Shown piece by piece: positions 45,228-57,466 of a DNA stretch of 64,000 bases. Position 1 is the stretch's first letter. Every line of letters begins with the position of its first letter. Source of the stretch: Rehmannia glutinosa (Eukaryota; Streptophyta; Magnoliopsida; Lamiales; Orobanchaceae); the NCBI GenBank assembly GCA_016081115.2, contig CM071924.1, forward strand, positions 86,876,616 to 86,940,615, given 5' to 3'. The notes under the pieces are model-generated. The model was not told where the DNA came from. It saw only the letters and a program-made list of their open reading frames with translations, and did not search any database. Position numbers and translations under genes: made by a program.

Positions 45228-45311
45228 CCAGGCTTCCTCCCGTCGCCACCGCTCGCTTGTGGCGCGATCTGAAAATGGAATCTCGAGTAAGCTTCTTTTT
45301 GCCTTGATAAA

Positions 45312-45645
45312 TGGAGTGTTTGCAAAAACTTCTGCTTTTAGAAGAAGTGATTTATTATAGTAGAAGTAGAATTAGTTGAGAATCAGAAGTTGATAGTGTT
45401 TGAAAATAGAATTAAAAGTTGAGAATGAGAAGTTGAGAGTGTTTGGTGAAAAAGTAGTAAAAGTACTTATTTATTTGTAAAATTCAAACTAGAAACAAGC
45501 GAGAATCTAAAGCACCTCTCTCATTTTTTAGATTCGATTAAATAAGCGAAATTAGAAGCGAGAATTGATATATGCAAACACTAAAAACTGTTTTTTTAAG
45601 CAAAAAACTGAAAAGCACTTATTTTTAGTGTTTGCAAACACTCCC
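45312..45645. mobile_element. MITE with TGGAGTGTTTGCAAA ends in the F-box leader intron
   Basis: The left end is TGGAGTGTTTGCAAA and the right end is the inverse of GGGAGTGTTTGCAAA. The copy at 33643-33655 lacks it and shows the empty site. AAA on both sides may be a 3-bp target duplication. The superfamily is uncertain. Confidence 0.75.
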
Positions 45646-45807
45646 AAAGACTCGAGGGTTTGTTTTTTCAATTTCTCTTTTCAAATTTACCAGAAATTTG
45701 TCTCCTTTTATGTGAAAAACGCATACTTATGTGCTTGTTTGCATATATTTCTGTCTTTGGTACGAAATATTAGCTAAAAGCATCAACTTTACTTCTGTAA
45801 CTGTATG

Positions 45808-46668
45808 CATGGCCGTGCCTTATGTAAGGCGAGTGAGTCATTCGACTCAGGCCCAGAAAAATAACAAAATTTTAGGGGCCCCAAAAATTGCTATTTACCT
45901 TATATGAATATATATGATCGATTGGAATGTAAATAAAATACAAGGTAATTTTAATTTTTCCTTCAAATTATGCAAGTTTTTATTCTTTTTTATTTAATTT
46001 TGAATTGTTCTACTTTACCCCCTTAACTTTGCGAATTGTTGCACTTAACCTATCATTTTTAAATTTAACCTCCTTGTAATAATTATGATTTCTTTTAGAG
46101 GAAAATTGTATGAGAACTTAGGTTTATTTATGAAATTTAACTTATTTAGTATTATTTGTATATTGACTAAAAATGATTAGATTTTGATAGAAAATAGATC
46201 CGAACAATTATTCGAGATAGCTACAGACAATCAATAACGAGAAAATTAATAAGAAACTTAGAAAAAAGAACAAGATCGAACAAGCCTTCTTTCCAAACGA
46301 ACAATTTCAACGAAATCTTTCAATTTCTATTGATGAAATAAAATTTATTTAATACATTAAGCTTAAGAAAGGATGAAAATAAAAATTTTATTGATGAAAT
46401 ATGGAAAAAGGAACAAACCTTCTTTAAAATGGATTAACTGTGAATTATTGAGCAACTTGATTATACAAACATGATTAATGCTTTTGCGACAAAATTTGTG
46501 AGTCAAGTTGTATTTAAATAATTACTTTGGACATGCATGGTTGTCATGTTATTTTAACTAATTTTGTTCACTTTTTAATATTATTTTATGTTGTTTTTAA
46601 GTTCGTAAAAATAGAGGGCACAACTTCAAAATTTGACTCAGGCCTAAATATTGCTAGGCACGGCCCTG
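45808..46668. mobile_element. hAT-type element, 8-bp TSD ACTGTATG, in F-box leader intron
   Basis: ACTGTATG lies at 45800-45807 and 46669-46676. The ends CATGGCCGTGCC and GGCACGGCCCTG are inverted, with a subterminal GACTCAGGCC in both arms. It is non-coding and about 0.86 kb. Confidence 0.92.
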
Positions 46669-46989
46669 ACTGTATGACTGTATCTCCTTCTTTATATTAT
46701 TCTCCATTACAGAAAAATAAACAACAGAAATAGTGGTGATTTGATTGAAATAGCTACACATCCTTATGTATTGTTGTCCATTATAGAAACATAATAAACA
46801 TAGCTTATACATAAATAAGGTGCTATTAGACTGTCTGCATATGACCTCTTTTGATTTGAACAGGCAAAATAAGAATTGAATGGAGTTTATTGTAATGTAA
46901 GTCGTTCAAAATTATAGAAATAGTTAAGCATAAAGACTTTTGAAGCATAGAATTTCGATTAAAAAAACAAAACTTTCTTTAATGTGCAG

Positions 46990-48105
46990 ATGGTTGGGAG
47001 CGATTCCACAAGCGCTTATTATCTCATGACGTGTAAAAGGAAGAGGTTAAAAAGCATCGATTCTCTTCCCGATGATCTGCTGTTCAAAATTCTTTTACAT
47101 CTCCCTACTCAAGATATATATGACAAGGCAAGGCTTGTTTGTCGGAAGTGGTACCGTATTATCCATACCCATCACTTCGTATATGAACACCTCCAGCATA
47201 CTACTTATGGGCTTCTCTTCCAGGGCTTCGTTGAAAATGCGATCTTTTTGGCTCTGAGACAAGGTCGAATTGAGATATCTAGATATAGTTTCAAATTCAT
47301 TGTCCCAGTTTGGGCTACTTGTAATGGTTTGATTGTGCAGTTTGATTGCCATAACTACAAAGCCATTTATATCACAAATCCCATAACAAAGCAAATCTTC
47401 GTTATCCCTTCGTTTATTAGTATCATGGTACGCAAACATTTATGTGGTATAGCGTATGCTATGGCTTCGATGGAGTACAAAGTGGTTGTAACACATGATC
47501 CTGATGGGGTGCTAAAGGGTCAACGATGTGCTATATTAACTGTTGGGGTCGATAAATCGTGGAGGAATGTTCCTACTGAACATTTATCTCTCGAAGCTAG
47601 AAAAGTATTTAACAAAGGTCCGTTGATTACTGAAGGTTTTATGCATTGGGCTATGGGTGGCGGTGTTTTGACTTTGAATGTAGAGACGGAAACTATTACA
47701 GAGACTCCCGCCCCCGTCCCTCAAGTTTATACAAGAGTACAGATGTGTTACGTGTCTACGGGGAAGTATCTAACTTTATTGATTAGATGTGGACAATATT
47801 TGTGGCAATTTTGGGAGATGAAGCCGGAAACTGGAGAATGGAGAAAGCTGCCTAACATTTCTTTGGAAGCTCAAAAGTGCAGAATGGAACAGCTTGGCTT
47901 TGAACACAGCGATACCATCTATCCGTCTGGTTGGCTGAAGTACCCGGAGGTGTTGACCTTCGTGGTTTCCGGTCCAGATCGGTCTTCCATGATTTTCTGT
48001 CATCTTCTTACACAGGAAATTGACTTGATTGACATACCTAATTTTACTGATTTACACAAAGTTGTAGTCCATAGGAACAGCCTTGTATGGTCGAGTGATA
48101 TCTAA
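46990..48105 (+). CDS. F-box protein (FBA-type interaction domain)
   Basis: The protein is an intact 371-residue product. I place the start at 46990 because a splice acceptor (TTTAATGTGCAG) ends at 46989; an in-frame ATG at 46984 would lie within the intron end. After a basic 'CKRKRLK' stretch, residues about 23-65 form an F-box ('DSLPDDLLFKILLHLPTQDI' and 'ARLVCRKWYRI'). The rest shows the plant F-box-associated pattern ('CNGLIVQFD', 'AIYITNPITKQIFVIPSF'). Such proteins link substrates to the SKP1-CUL1 ubiquitin ligase; the substrate is unknown. Upstream are a 1.7-kb leader intron holding two transposons and, about 0.3 kb before the leader, a pararetroviral fossil. An AATAAA at 48211 suggests the 3' end. 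Confidence 0.92.
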   Translation: MVGSDSTSAYYLMTCKRKRLKSIDSLPDDLLFKILLHLPTQDIYDKARLVCRKWYRIIHTHHFVYEHLQHTTYGLLFQGFVENAIFLALRQGRIEISRYSFKFIVPVWATCNGLIVQFDCHNYKAIYITNPITKQIFVIPSFISIMVRKHLCGIAYAMASMEYKVVVTHDPDGVLKGQRCAILTVGVDKSWRNVPTEHLSLEARKVFNKGPLITEGFMHWAMGGGVLTLNVETETITETPAPVPQVYTRVQMCYVSTGKYLTLLIRCGQYLWQFWEMKPETGEWRKLPNISLEAQKCRMEQLGFEHSDTIYPSGWLKYPEVLTFVVSGPDRSSMIFCHLLTQEIDLIDIPNFTDLHKVVVHRNSLVWSSDI

Positions 48106-48495
48106 TTTATGTTATTTTTGTAACTTTCTTTGATGGGTTTAAAATATGTGGCCGAGATATTCAGTTTTTGAAGGAGTTGTATTATTTACTAAGCCGTTAA
48201 TATTTTCATGAATAAATGACTACTTCATTTGTTAATTATGTTTTAGTTTCTATTTTAAGAACCACAATGTGGACTGATTTTTTTGTTTTTTGTGTTTATG
48301 CTACACTCATGGCCACATTGTATTTCACCAAATATGAAGCAATGGATATTTGGCGTTTCAAGATGCCAGGTTATGTACTCATGCGCTGGGACTGAAATAT
48401 AGCACTTGTGGCACATTTACTGTGGGAGAACATTTGCAAGGAAATAAGCATAGCTGTCTGACAACGCATTTGAAGAATTTACAATTAACTTGCAC
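48106..48495 (+). other. F-box gene 3' UTR and flank
   Basis: AATAAA at 48211-48216 is the likely poly(A) signal. Nothing else is recognised up to 48495. Confidence 0.5.
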
Positions 48496-48499
48496 AACT

Positions 48500-48790
48500 C
48501 ACATCAAATCTTTACTTCAGTTTTAAATATACAAGGTTTTAAATATACAAGTAGATACACTCTATCAAAGGGGTAGTAATAAATCTAATCGTATTTTTAC
48601 TCTAATTTTTAAACATCCAAAAAGAAAAAAAGTTACACTCTATCAGAGGTAATAATAAATCCAAAAGAAAAAAAAAAAGATAATTATTGATTTACTTCAA
48701 TTTTAAACATCCAAAAAGAAAAAAAGATACACTCCATCCGGGGGTAATAAATCCAAAAAGAAAAAAAGATAATTAAAAAAGATAATGTTT
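48500..48790. repeat. A-rich tandem repeat
   Basis: Words such as TTTTAAACATCCAAAAAGAA, 'ATACACTC(T/C)ATC' and 'GGTAATAATAAATCCAAAA' recur three times or more with a period of roughly 75-110 bp. Non-coding. Confidence 0.65.
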
Positions 48791-48932
48791 CAGTTTATAG
48801 AATCTGGTAATACCTACTTGCTATGTTCTTCCTGAATTTTACCAAGTTCCAAGAAAACATTATAAAATGAATCCAAAAGATTCAGTGAGTGGTTACAACT
48901 TACAAGAGTTACATATAACATATAAAAAAGAA

Positions 48933-49226
48933 GGGATAATTAAAAAAACACCCCTGAGGTTTGGGTTAATTGCATTAAAAAAAAAAACTAGAGATGTTTC
49001 AAAATTACAAAAAAATCCTTCAAGTTTCGTTTTGTCTTAAATTTAAGGGGGGTAATTGATGTTTTTGTAAATGTCCGGGGGGCTCTTTAAATATTTTTTG
49101 AATATCACCAGAAAAAATATAAGATGGAATCAAACCCCAAGGGGTTTTTTTTTGTAATTTTCAAAAAGAACTCTAGATTTTTTTTGTAATTAGCCCAAAC
49201 CTCAAGGGTGTTTTTGTAATTATCCC
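48933..49226. mobile_element. Mutator-type MITE (same family as 20376-20641)
   Basis: Ends are GGGATAATTA and GTAATTATCCC, with internal 'CCCCTGAGGTTTGGGTTAAT' and 'CCTCAAGGGTG'. Flanks are A-rich (AAAAAAGAA / TAAAAGAAT), so the 9-bp duplication is imperfect. Confidence 0.75.
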
Positions 49227-51580
49227 TAAAAGAATCCAAATTCACTAGTTACCGAGTTACGAGAGAAGATATAAAAAAATCCAAATTTACTAGTGAAGCA
49301 CAATGAAGAAAACTCGGGAATATGTCTCACAAAGGAAGAAAACTCGGTGAGTTCTGAGAACTACCATATAGCAAACTATCTCCATCTTCATCTAAACCGA
49401 ATCCAAAATTTCACAAGAAATGTAACAAAAACCTATAAAATAAATTCACAATGAATCCAAGCATCCAAGTTCACAAGTGAAGACTCAATGGTTATATAAC
49501 TACCATATAGCAAAGATCTCCATCTTCATCTACAAGTAATTGTGTCGCGGCACTTGATTACCCATGTTGCCTATATTGGCGATTACATTTGTCTCCATTG
49601 AATATCTAATTAGAAATTGCCGCGTGAGTCGACCGGTGATGATATTTGCATTAATAGCAAATCGTGGAACCATGATCTCTATGGCCGCTTGTTCGAGTTC
49701 TTTGTCTACTCGGGATTCTCACTTGGCACGACGAACCAACACTTCCATTATGCAACTTAGCAACGTCATTTCAATGCGCCCGGATGGGAAAGGCATGAAT
49801 CGGCGGTGGCATGAACGAGCGGCTTGAGGCGGGTGCGGGAGGCGCTTGAGCGGGTGCGGGAGGCTGCGCTTGAGCGGGTGCGGCTAGCATGCCGTCTGTA
49901 CACCCTCAATAACCCGACTTACACAAAAACCGCCCGTCAACTAAAAGCTGCAGTTTAGACAAACAATGTTAATGTAATCGGAGATTCATACGTAATTGAT
50001 TAAGCTCAAACTAATTTTAGTACCTAAATTTCTTTTGAAGTTCATGAGTCGCATGAAGTCATTCCCGAAAGAATAGGTATCTTTCTTTCTCCCCTTCGCT
50101 ATTTGCATAGATGTTGTTCACATGGGGCAAGGCCAAATATCTTCGGGTGACATGGGGCAAGGCCAAATTTCTTGGCCTATGGAATGTAGTAAATATACCA
50201 TCCCATAAAAGCTAGACAATCAAAAAAATTAAAATTAAGAGTTAACGGTCCCATTAATTACACACTTAAAATTAAAATTAACTTACTAATATGCTTATTA
50301 TATCCCATATCGCTCACGAGAGTGTTACCGAAATTCACGATTTCTGTTTCTCCTCCTGCCCAAGCTCAAACCGGTGACTTGAATGGTACAAATATTTCAT
50401 TCTTGAATTGTTGAAAAGAAATTCACCATAAAACCGAGAGATGCATAACAATCAGCAAAAAAAACATATGGCATAAAAGTCACTAAACAACGAGAACAAC
50501 AAGAGGAGACATAAATATATCAAGCAAGGCATGCGCTTTCTCAAGATTGTACGCATTTTAAAAAGTTCACACATGTAGCTGTGTGGCCTCCCATGCTCAG
50601 TTCGAAAATCGGAGATTGTGAAAATTTTCGGTGATTTTGATGTTTTGGAGCATAAAAATCAGCTAAACAACAGTAGACATAAATATATCAAGCTCAAGCT
50701 CTGCGTTTAACAAAAGAAATAATAATATATCAGTGACAAGAATTTAACATAGAGCAGTCAAACTCACTTTTTTAAGTCTAGAGATGACAATTCGTTAATG
50801 GAGGCAGGTTCTTGCTTCTCTGATGTTAAGCCTCTAGTTCTCTTATGAATATTTAAGTACAAAATTTCCTAATTGTGCATTCAAAATCTTTATGAAAATA
50901 TGGAGTAGACCATATTATCACATGTTTTCGACATTGTGGCCTTCAGCTCAAGCTGTTTGATCATTCATTAGAATATTGAGCCGCCAATATACACCATTTG
51001 CATATATTTGTACATTGATGTGTTACTATAATCTACATGACTACATCCCTTTTCCTAATATTATGTAGCTCATGTATGCAGGGAACATAAATTAATAGAG
51101 TCAAGAAATCTCTTGGAGACAATTTAGGTGCTCAACCCTGTAGAGAATATTTCTAAATGGAAAGCTGCAAAGTCAAAAGGGACACATACACTAATTTTGA
51201 GGTTTTGTTGTAATCATTCGAGTTATAGGCTAAAAGATATAATCACATTATAGACACTGTTGGGACTTATTGGAATCATTCGAGTTCAAAAAAAGAGTCT
51301 GATTCAACATCTTCTTTTAAGGGCATACCAAATACAACCAGCAAGTATAGAGAGGTAGTTATGAAATGAGAAAGTGTTTAATGTTTTTTTGCAATTGTAA
51401 CTTTGTTTAAAACTTTATATATGCGCAGGATAAGAGAGTTAATTGGCATTCTACTCCTTTTGAGACAAGATTGGATAGAGCTCTCAATAGAGGTGCTGCT
51501 GAAGCTTAATTCTATCAGAGAGCAATTAAGTGAAGTTTGTCAAATGAATTGGTTGATTGTATTGATTTGTTTGTGTAAGC
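49227..51580. other. Unrecognised, mostly non-coding
   Basis: Contains a roughly 40-bp direct repeat (CTACCATATAGCAAA then CTCCATCTTCATCTA, 49368 and 49499). It also contains a GC-rich short tandem repeat (GAGCGGGTGCGGGAGGC, 49825-49885) whose minus-strand frame is Pro/Ala-rich and soon broken by stops, possibly a decayed gene or transposase end. No family recognised. Confidence 0.3.
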
Positions 51581-51581
51581 A

Positions 51582-52272
51582 AATAAGCACATGTTTGCAC
51601 ATAGTCACATAATAGGGAATCAATGATACTTTTTAATTGGGTAGCAGAATAAATTCACCGTAGACCATACATGTACAACAATATGTAGGGCATGTTCGGA
51701 AAAAAAAAACACGAAAATAATCGGACAGGGAGCGATAAGCAACAACAGCCGCAGCGGCCAGCCCCATACAATTTTTCCTTAATTTTTTTTTTTTAATGAA
51801 AACTGTTTTCCAGCCTTATAATTACAATTTACGGGTTGTGAAACAAAACCAAACCCAACTTCAGAAAATCAATATTCTGCCTTCATCAACAAATCAAATA
51901 GTATGTTAAAAAACAAAATCAAATAGTAGCACGGATTTTTATGCAGAAATTGTTTTTTCTCTGAAAATTTGAAACGACAATAACTATCTCGTTTCTTATC
52001 CGATTAATATGCAAAATATACCAAATTAATCCTCTCAGCAAGATCTATCATTTGATACCAATATTGCATATAAAAACATAAAATTCCAGATTCGAATTTT
52101 TTATTAAAAACAAAAAAAATTGAATCTCATAAGTATCAAATATATCAATTAGGTGAGAACAGCCCTAATGTGTTCGATCTGGCCAAAGCAAATAAACACA
52201 TATTTGCACATAGTCACATAATAAGGAATCAATGATACCTTTTAATTTGGTAGCGGAATAAATTCACCGATT
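51582..52272. repeat. Two ~85-bp direct repeats 605 bp apart
   Basis: A block with TTTGCACATAGTCACATAAT then GGAATCAATGATAC and GAATAAATTCACCG occurs at about 51582-51666 and 52187-52272 in the same orientation, about 90% identical. The space between is AT-rich with no gene. This could be a terminal-repeat retroelement or a segmental duplication. Confidence 0.6.
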
Positions 52273-53562
52273 CGCGTTTTTTTTTAGCCCTTGCTCTCTA
52301 TAGCTCGTCTACAAGCCCCTATTGAACTACACTTGAATATAGGTCGTCCTTCACTCCGTGCGTTGCTCCACTTGATGTGAATACTAATAGAGTACCCACA
52401 ACCTCACAGACACCTTAAACCCTCGGAGACCTTGAGTGGTGATTCTCCAAGAAGAAACGTAGAGAGAAAATTCTATGTATGATATATCTGTCTTGTCAGA
52501 ATTAACGTGTGTTTAGGAATGAGGGAGAGATCATCTTATAATTGTAAGATATCTCAATCTCTGCCATAAACAAAATCCCATAATCAAATCCTACCATATT
52601 AGATGCAATCCCAAGATACATGCTAATCATTTAAGGATCCATTTGATTTGGCACAATCTTTCCTATCTTAGAAGATATGAATACAATTTTCCAATAGTTT
52701 GTTGGGGCACATAAGTACTGTTCGATTTATTTAGACGTTGCTCATTGTGCTCTTTTTTACTATCATACACCATTTTTGGTTCCATTGAATTTACTACTAT
52801 CATGAAAGAGTTGAAAACCTCAGGGATGCAAATTGCAAATGATAAGAGTTTTGGGGTGCTAATATGTTATACGAAGCAACATAAGCTTTTTTAACCCAGA
52901 ATCAAACACTCAACTGAAAATGAACAATTTGATTTACATCTTTCAAGTAAAAAGGGGCAGAAATCCTCAGATTTCCCAATTTCTAGCAATATACTTCAAA
53001 AACACTTTGCTATAAACCAGATTCTACCAGTTCGTTGTTATTCGGATGTAAACTAACTTTTATTAGTTCGAAATTAAGTTTTTCCTCAAAAAAAAAAAAA
53101 GAAAATTGAGATTATGTATGTGTTACTTCATTTCCAATGGAAAATCATCAATTCCTAAATATCACTATTCACATAAATGCTATAATTCACATAGATTAAT
53201 ATTAGCCCCTGAGATTAACTTCATGCATGCACACATAGATAATTCATTACTGAATGGGAATATGTTCACCTTGAATTTGGATTTCACCTTTTCCACCGTT
53301 CTCTCTCTTTCAGCTGCCACACCACTTTTTCACCTCTTCAAAATTCAAATAAAGTCTAAAAATTAGGGCTTAGAGAAGAATACAGAATTTCGGGCGCCAT
53401 GTTCGAAAGAGAAAGACGAAAGAAAACAGAGAGAAAGAGAGAGAAAGAGAACAGAGAGCGCGGGAGAAGAAAGTGTGACTGTGTGAGAGATATTTTTATT
53501 TTATTTTAATTTCTACCCAGGTTAATTATAATTATTTTTAATTCTTACCCAGGTTAATTTTA
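52273..53562. other. Non-coding, no gene seen
   Basis: No convincing ORF. A GA-rich tract (about 53408-53475) precedes the first hairpin element. Confidence 0.45.
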
Positions 53563-54927
53563 AGAGAAAAAAAACATTAAATCCCCCAAACTATGCGGTT
53601 TTTTTGCACTTTATCATATAAATTAATTTTCTTTATATTTTACCATACAAATTATACAAATTTTGCACTTTGTTCTATAGTAGTCATCGTCAGTGGAATA
53701 TTCTCCGAATATTCCAAGACGTGCCCTCCACGTGAGAGTAAAATCGTCTTTACCTAAAATTCAAATAGAAATAGTTACACTTTATCATCCGAACTTTGTT
53801 AAGAATTTCACTTTGCCATCCAACTTTGCGCAATTTTTTTCACTTTGCCATATCAATTTATGAAAATTAAAAAAATGATGTGTATATACATTTATTTGTC
53901 TTTTATTTTGAATTTTTATTTCGTAAAAGAAAATTTTAATTAATATATACCTTAGTCAAATATACTATCAATTGTATTATTTTAGGATTTAGGTTTATGA
54001 TTAATGTAGTACGATATCAACGATATCGATTTATTTTTGATGGTTTAGACATCTTTGAATTGTTATAAGGTTTAGATATTTTTATATTGATTTCATCCCA
54101 ATTTTATAATGTTATGTTGCTTTAGATATGTATTTTTAATTTTTAGTTCAATTCATGATTGCATATTCAAAACTTGATTATTGTGTTAACGAACTATTTT
54201 TGTTTTTCCATAAATTCAAATAATTACATGCTTGGCTAAATTCTCTTGTGAGAAACCTTTGGTCGATTACCACACTACATTGCACTCGTACTCTTTACAA
54301 GTACAAGTTAAACTTAATAGGTATTTAACAAATGAACAAAAATCATAATTGAATAGAAAATTCGACACGCATCGTGTGCTGAATATTGTACCAAAATAAT
54401 CGATTCGATTCAAACTTTTATCATACTTTTTCTCGGTATTTCGTTTGGTACTTCGTAAATCTAAATTTTGCAAAAAAAAAAAGAAAATAAATAATGTAAT
54501 CATAATTATAATATCTATTTAGTATCTAAGAATAAATTACAAAAATAAATAATATATTATAATATATATAATATAAACGTAATTTGGTATATGCTAAATT
54601 TTTTATTTCGATTAAGCTCACAATATGGTTTTAATTTTCTTTAATTGATATGGCAAAGTGAAAATTGCGCAAACTTCATATGGCAAAGTGAAACTCTTAA
54701 CAAAGTTCAGATGGTAAAATGCAACTACTTTAGTTTGAATTTTAGGCAAAGATGGTTTTGCCCTTACATGGAGGGCATGTGTCGGAATATTCGGAGAATA
54801 TTCCATCGGCGATGACTGAAAGTGCAAAACTTGTATAGTTTTGTATGGTAAAGTGTAAAAGAAATTAGTTCATATGGTAAAGTGCAAAAAATCGCATAGT
54901 TTGGGGGATTTAGTATTTTTTCCTCTA
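53563..54927. mobile_element. Inverted-repeat (hairpin) element 1, ~1.36 kb
   Basis: Arms of about 300 bp face each other: CCCCCAAACTATGCG, 'GGAATATTCTCCGAATATTC' and 'CACTTTGCCATAT' on the left recur inverted on the right (CGCATAGTTTGGGGG at 54893-54907). Ends are AGAGAAAAAA and TTTTTTCCTCT with AATTTTA beside each, a possible 7-9 bp duplication. The loop is AT-rich without a coding domain. Related to the next element. Confidence 0.8.
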
Positions 54928-54969
54928 ATTTTAATTATTTTTCTAATAGTTCCAGTTGGATATTTTTTT

Positions 54970-56430
54970 AGAGATAATTATATTTTACCCCCAAACTATA
55001 TGCGTTTTTGGAGTTTATCACCTAAACTTTCCCGGGTCATACTTTACCCCCTAAACTCCAAGATTTTTTGCACAGTGCCATATATTGGCCACTGCCGGCT
55101 GAATATTCCCCAGAATATTCCGTCACATGAGGGCAAAATTGTCATTGCCTCAATTTTTTTAAAAAAATTGTTACATTTTGCCACCTAAACTATATTTGAC
55201 TTGCACTACCCCTCTAAAACTTTGCATTATTTCGCTTTGCCACATAAAATTTAAAAAATTCAAAAAAGTTATATATTTTTACATGTATTTTATATTTTTA
55301 TTTTTCTAATTCTTTATCCACAAAAATAAATAATTACTTTGGTTAAATATATTATCAACAAAATTACTATAAATTCTTCATTTTAAAATTTCTTGAAAAA
55401 ATCATAGTTTATTTTCCATTTACTGAGTTAATTTTTACATTATAATTAAAAATATATCATTATCCTTTTCATTTTCTAGGTGAATAGAATTATAAATTAT
55501 TCACCAAAGGTAATTTGAACATAATACAATGTATTTAACTTTCTTTTGAAAGTAAAATTATTAAAAGATAAAAGTATTACGAACTTAATGCATTTGATAG
55601 TTCTTATATTTAAGTAAGGTATAATATTTGTAATAAATAAATTTATTATCAATGATATTGTTTTATAATGTATTATATTTAAATTTCTAGAAGAAATATT
55701 TCTGTCATCAATTTAATTTTATAATTTTATAATTAAAAATTATGAAAATTAATTTACTTTACTACAAACCTTATACGCTACTTAAATGTAAAAATTATCA
55801 AATTCATTAAATTTGTAATACTTGTATCTTTTAGTAATTTTACTTACAAAAGAAAGTTAAATGCATTGTATTATGTTCAAATTGACTTTGGTAAAAATTT
55901 ACAATTTTATTCACCTAGAAATTGAAAAGGATATTTTATATTTTAAATTATAATGTAAAAACTAATTAAGACAAATAAACTAAGGTTTACAAGAAAGTTT
56001 AAAATGAAGAATTTATAGTATAATTTTATTAATAATATACTTAACCAAATTTTTTTTATTTTTTGTGGATAAAAAATTAGAAAAAAAAAATAAAATATAA
56101 AATAAATGTATAAATATATGATTTTTTTTTTAAATGTTTTATGTAGCAAAGTGAAATAATGCAAAGTTTGGGGGGACAAAATGCAAGTCAACCAAAGTTG
56201 CGGTGGCAAAATGTAACAATTTTTTTAATTTTTTTAGACAATAACAATTTTGCCCTCACGAGCAAGGCATGTGCGGAAATATTCTTGGAGATTTCTGCCG
56301 TCGATGGCCAATATATGGCACTATGCACAAATCACGGAGTTCAAGGGGTAAAGTGCGATTCGGGAAAGTTTAGATGGTAATCTTAAAAAACGTGTATAGT
56401 TAGTTTAGGGAGTAAAATGTATTTATCTCT
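54970..56430. mobile_element. Inverted-repeat (hairpin) element 2, ~1.46 kb
   Basis: It begins AGAGATAATTATATTTTACC and ends with the inverse (TAAAATGTATTTATCTCT). Inverted similarity extends far inward: the 'GAATATTCC...TGAGGGCAAAATTGTCATTG' arm matches the 'CAATTTTGCCCTCACGAG...GGAAATATTC' arm, and even the AT-rich 55510-55640 and 55760-55880 blocks are complementary. Almost the whole element can fold on itself. Confidence 0.8.
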
Positions 56431-56590
56431 GTTTTTTAATTAAATTGATAAAATTAGTTTTTTTTATTTATTTGCTTCTTCAATTTGTGGCGGAAACAAC
56501 TAACTATTTATTTGCTTCTTCAATTTGTGTATATATGCCTTTTGCCCCTAGTTGCTTTTGGTACGTGCAGGGTCGTTCTTATGTTTTTAA

Positions 56591-57041
56591 TAGGGGTGAG
56601 CAAAACCAAACCAGAACCGAAAAATCAAACCGAACTGATGGTTTGGTTCGTTTTCTTGGTTAAACGGTTTGGTTTGGTTTTGAATCTAATAAACCAAATT
56701 AATTTTCGGTTCGGTTCAGTTTTTGTGCATAATATGTCATTTTGCACCGAATCAAATATATTAATTTCTATTATATATATATATATTTTATATTATTTTA
56801 TTTTTTTAACTTATTTTATTCTTAAATTGTCAAATAAATATTAAATATATATATTTTTAGCAAAAACAAATAAAGACCCAAAATAAAGCCCCAACCGAAA
56901 AACTAAACCAAACTAAAATAGTTCGGTTCGGTTCAGTTTTTCTAGCATTGCGGTTCGGTTTCGGTTTGAGAAAATATAAATTCATTTTTTTGTGGTTCGG
57001 TTCGATTTTGCACTTTGAACCCGCTCGTTTGCTCACCCATA
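56591..57041. mobile_element. Nested hAT MITE, 8-bp TSD GTTTTTAA
   Basis: Ends TAGGGGTGAGCAAA and TTTGCTCACCCATA are inverted; GTTTTTAA flanks at 56583-56590 and 57042-57049. The interior is rich in 'GGTTCGGTT' / 'AACCGAACC' words. Confidence 0.93.
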
Positions 57042-57185
57042 GTTTTTAAGGGCCTGGTGTATGAAAAAAAAGGCCCTCTATTCATATAAAAAATAAAACC
57101 CGAAAGAATAACAAAATAAATATTAATAAAAAATTTGTTAGCGGTGAAAATCAAACAACTAAAACAAAATATATCTTAAAATTTA

Positions 57186-57466
57186 GGAATAATTACAAAA
57201 TACCCCTGAGGTTTGGACTCATTTCAAAAAACCAAGAGATATTTTAAAATTACAAAAAGAAACCTCAAGTTTGATTTTGGCTTAAATTAAAGGGTGTAAT
57301 TGTAATATTTTTATAAAGTTCAAGTGAGTTTTGATAATATTTTTTGCTTACGAAGGGAAAAATGTAAGACATAATCAAACCTCAAGGAGTTTTTTGTAAT
57401 TTTCAAAGACGTCTGGATTTTTTTTTGTAACTAGCCCGAAACACAAAGGTTTTTTGTAATTATCCC
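57186..57466. mobile_element. Nested Mutator-type MITE, 9-bp TSD
   Basis: Ends GGAATAATTAC and GTAATTATCCC. Flanked by TAAAATTTA (57177-57185) and TAAAATTTC (57467-57475), 8 of 9 identical. Same family as 20376-20641 and 48933-49226. Confidence 0.88.

Larger units (their letters stand above)
44620..45286 (+). other. Probable promoter-proximal leader exon of the F-box gene
   Basis: The segment is GC-richer than its surroundings, is conserved in a second copy at 33446-33690, and ends in a donor, TCTCGA|GTAAGC (45286/45287). The matching acceptor TTTAATGTGCAG lies at 46989, one base before the F-box ATG. A Tourist-like MITE (44761-45153) sits within it. The transcription start is unknown. Inferred. 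Confidence 0.5.

Noticed and set aside
49564..49910. Pro/Ala-rich minus-strand frame with GAGCGGGTGCGG repeats
   Set aside because: It breaks within about 40 codons and no family is recognised. It is mentioned only as an unrecognised region.
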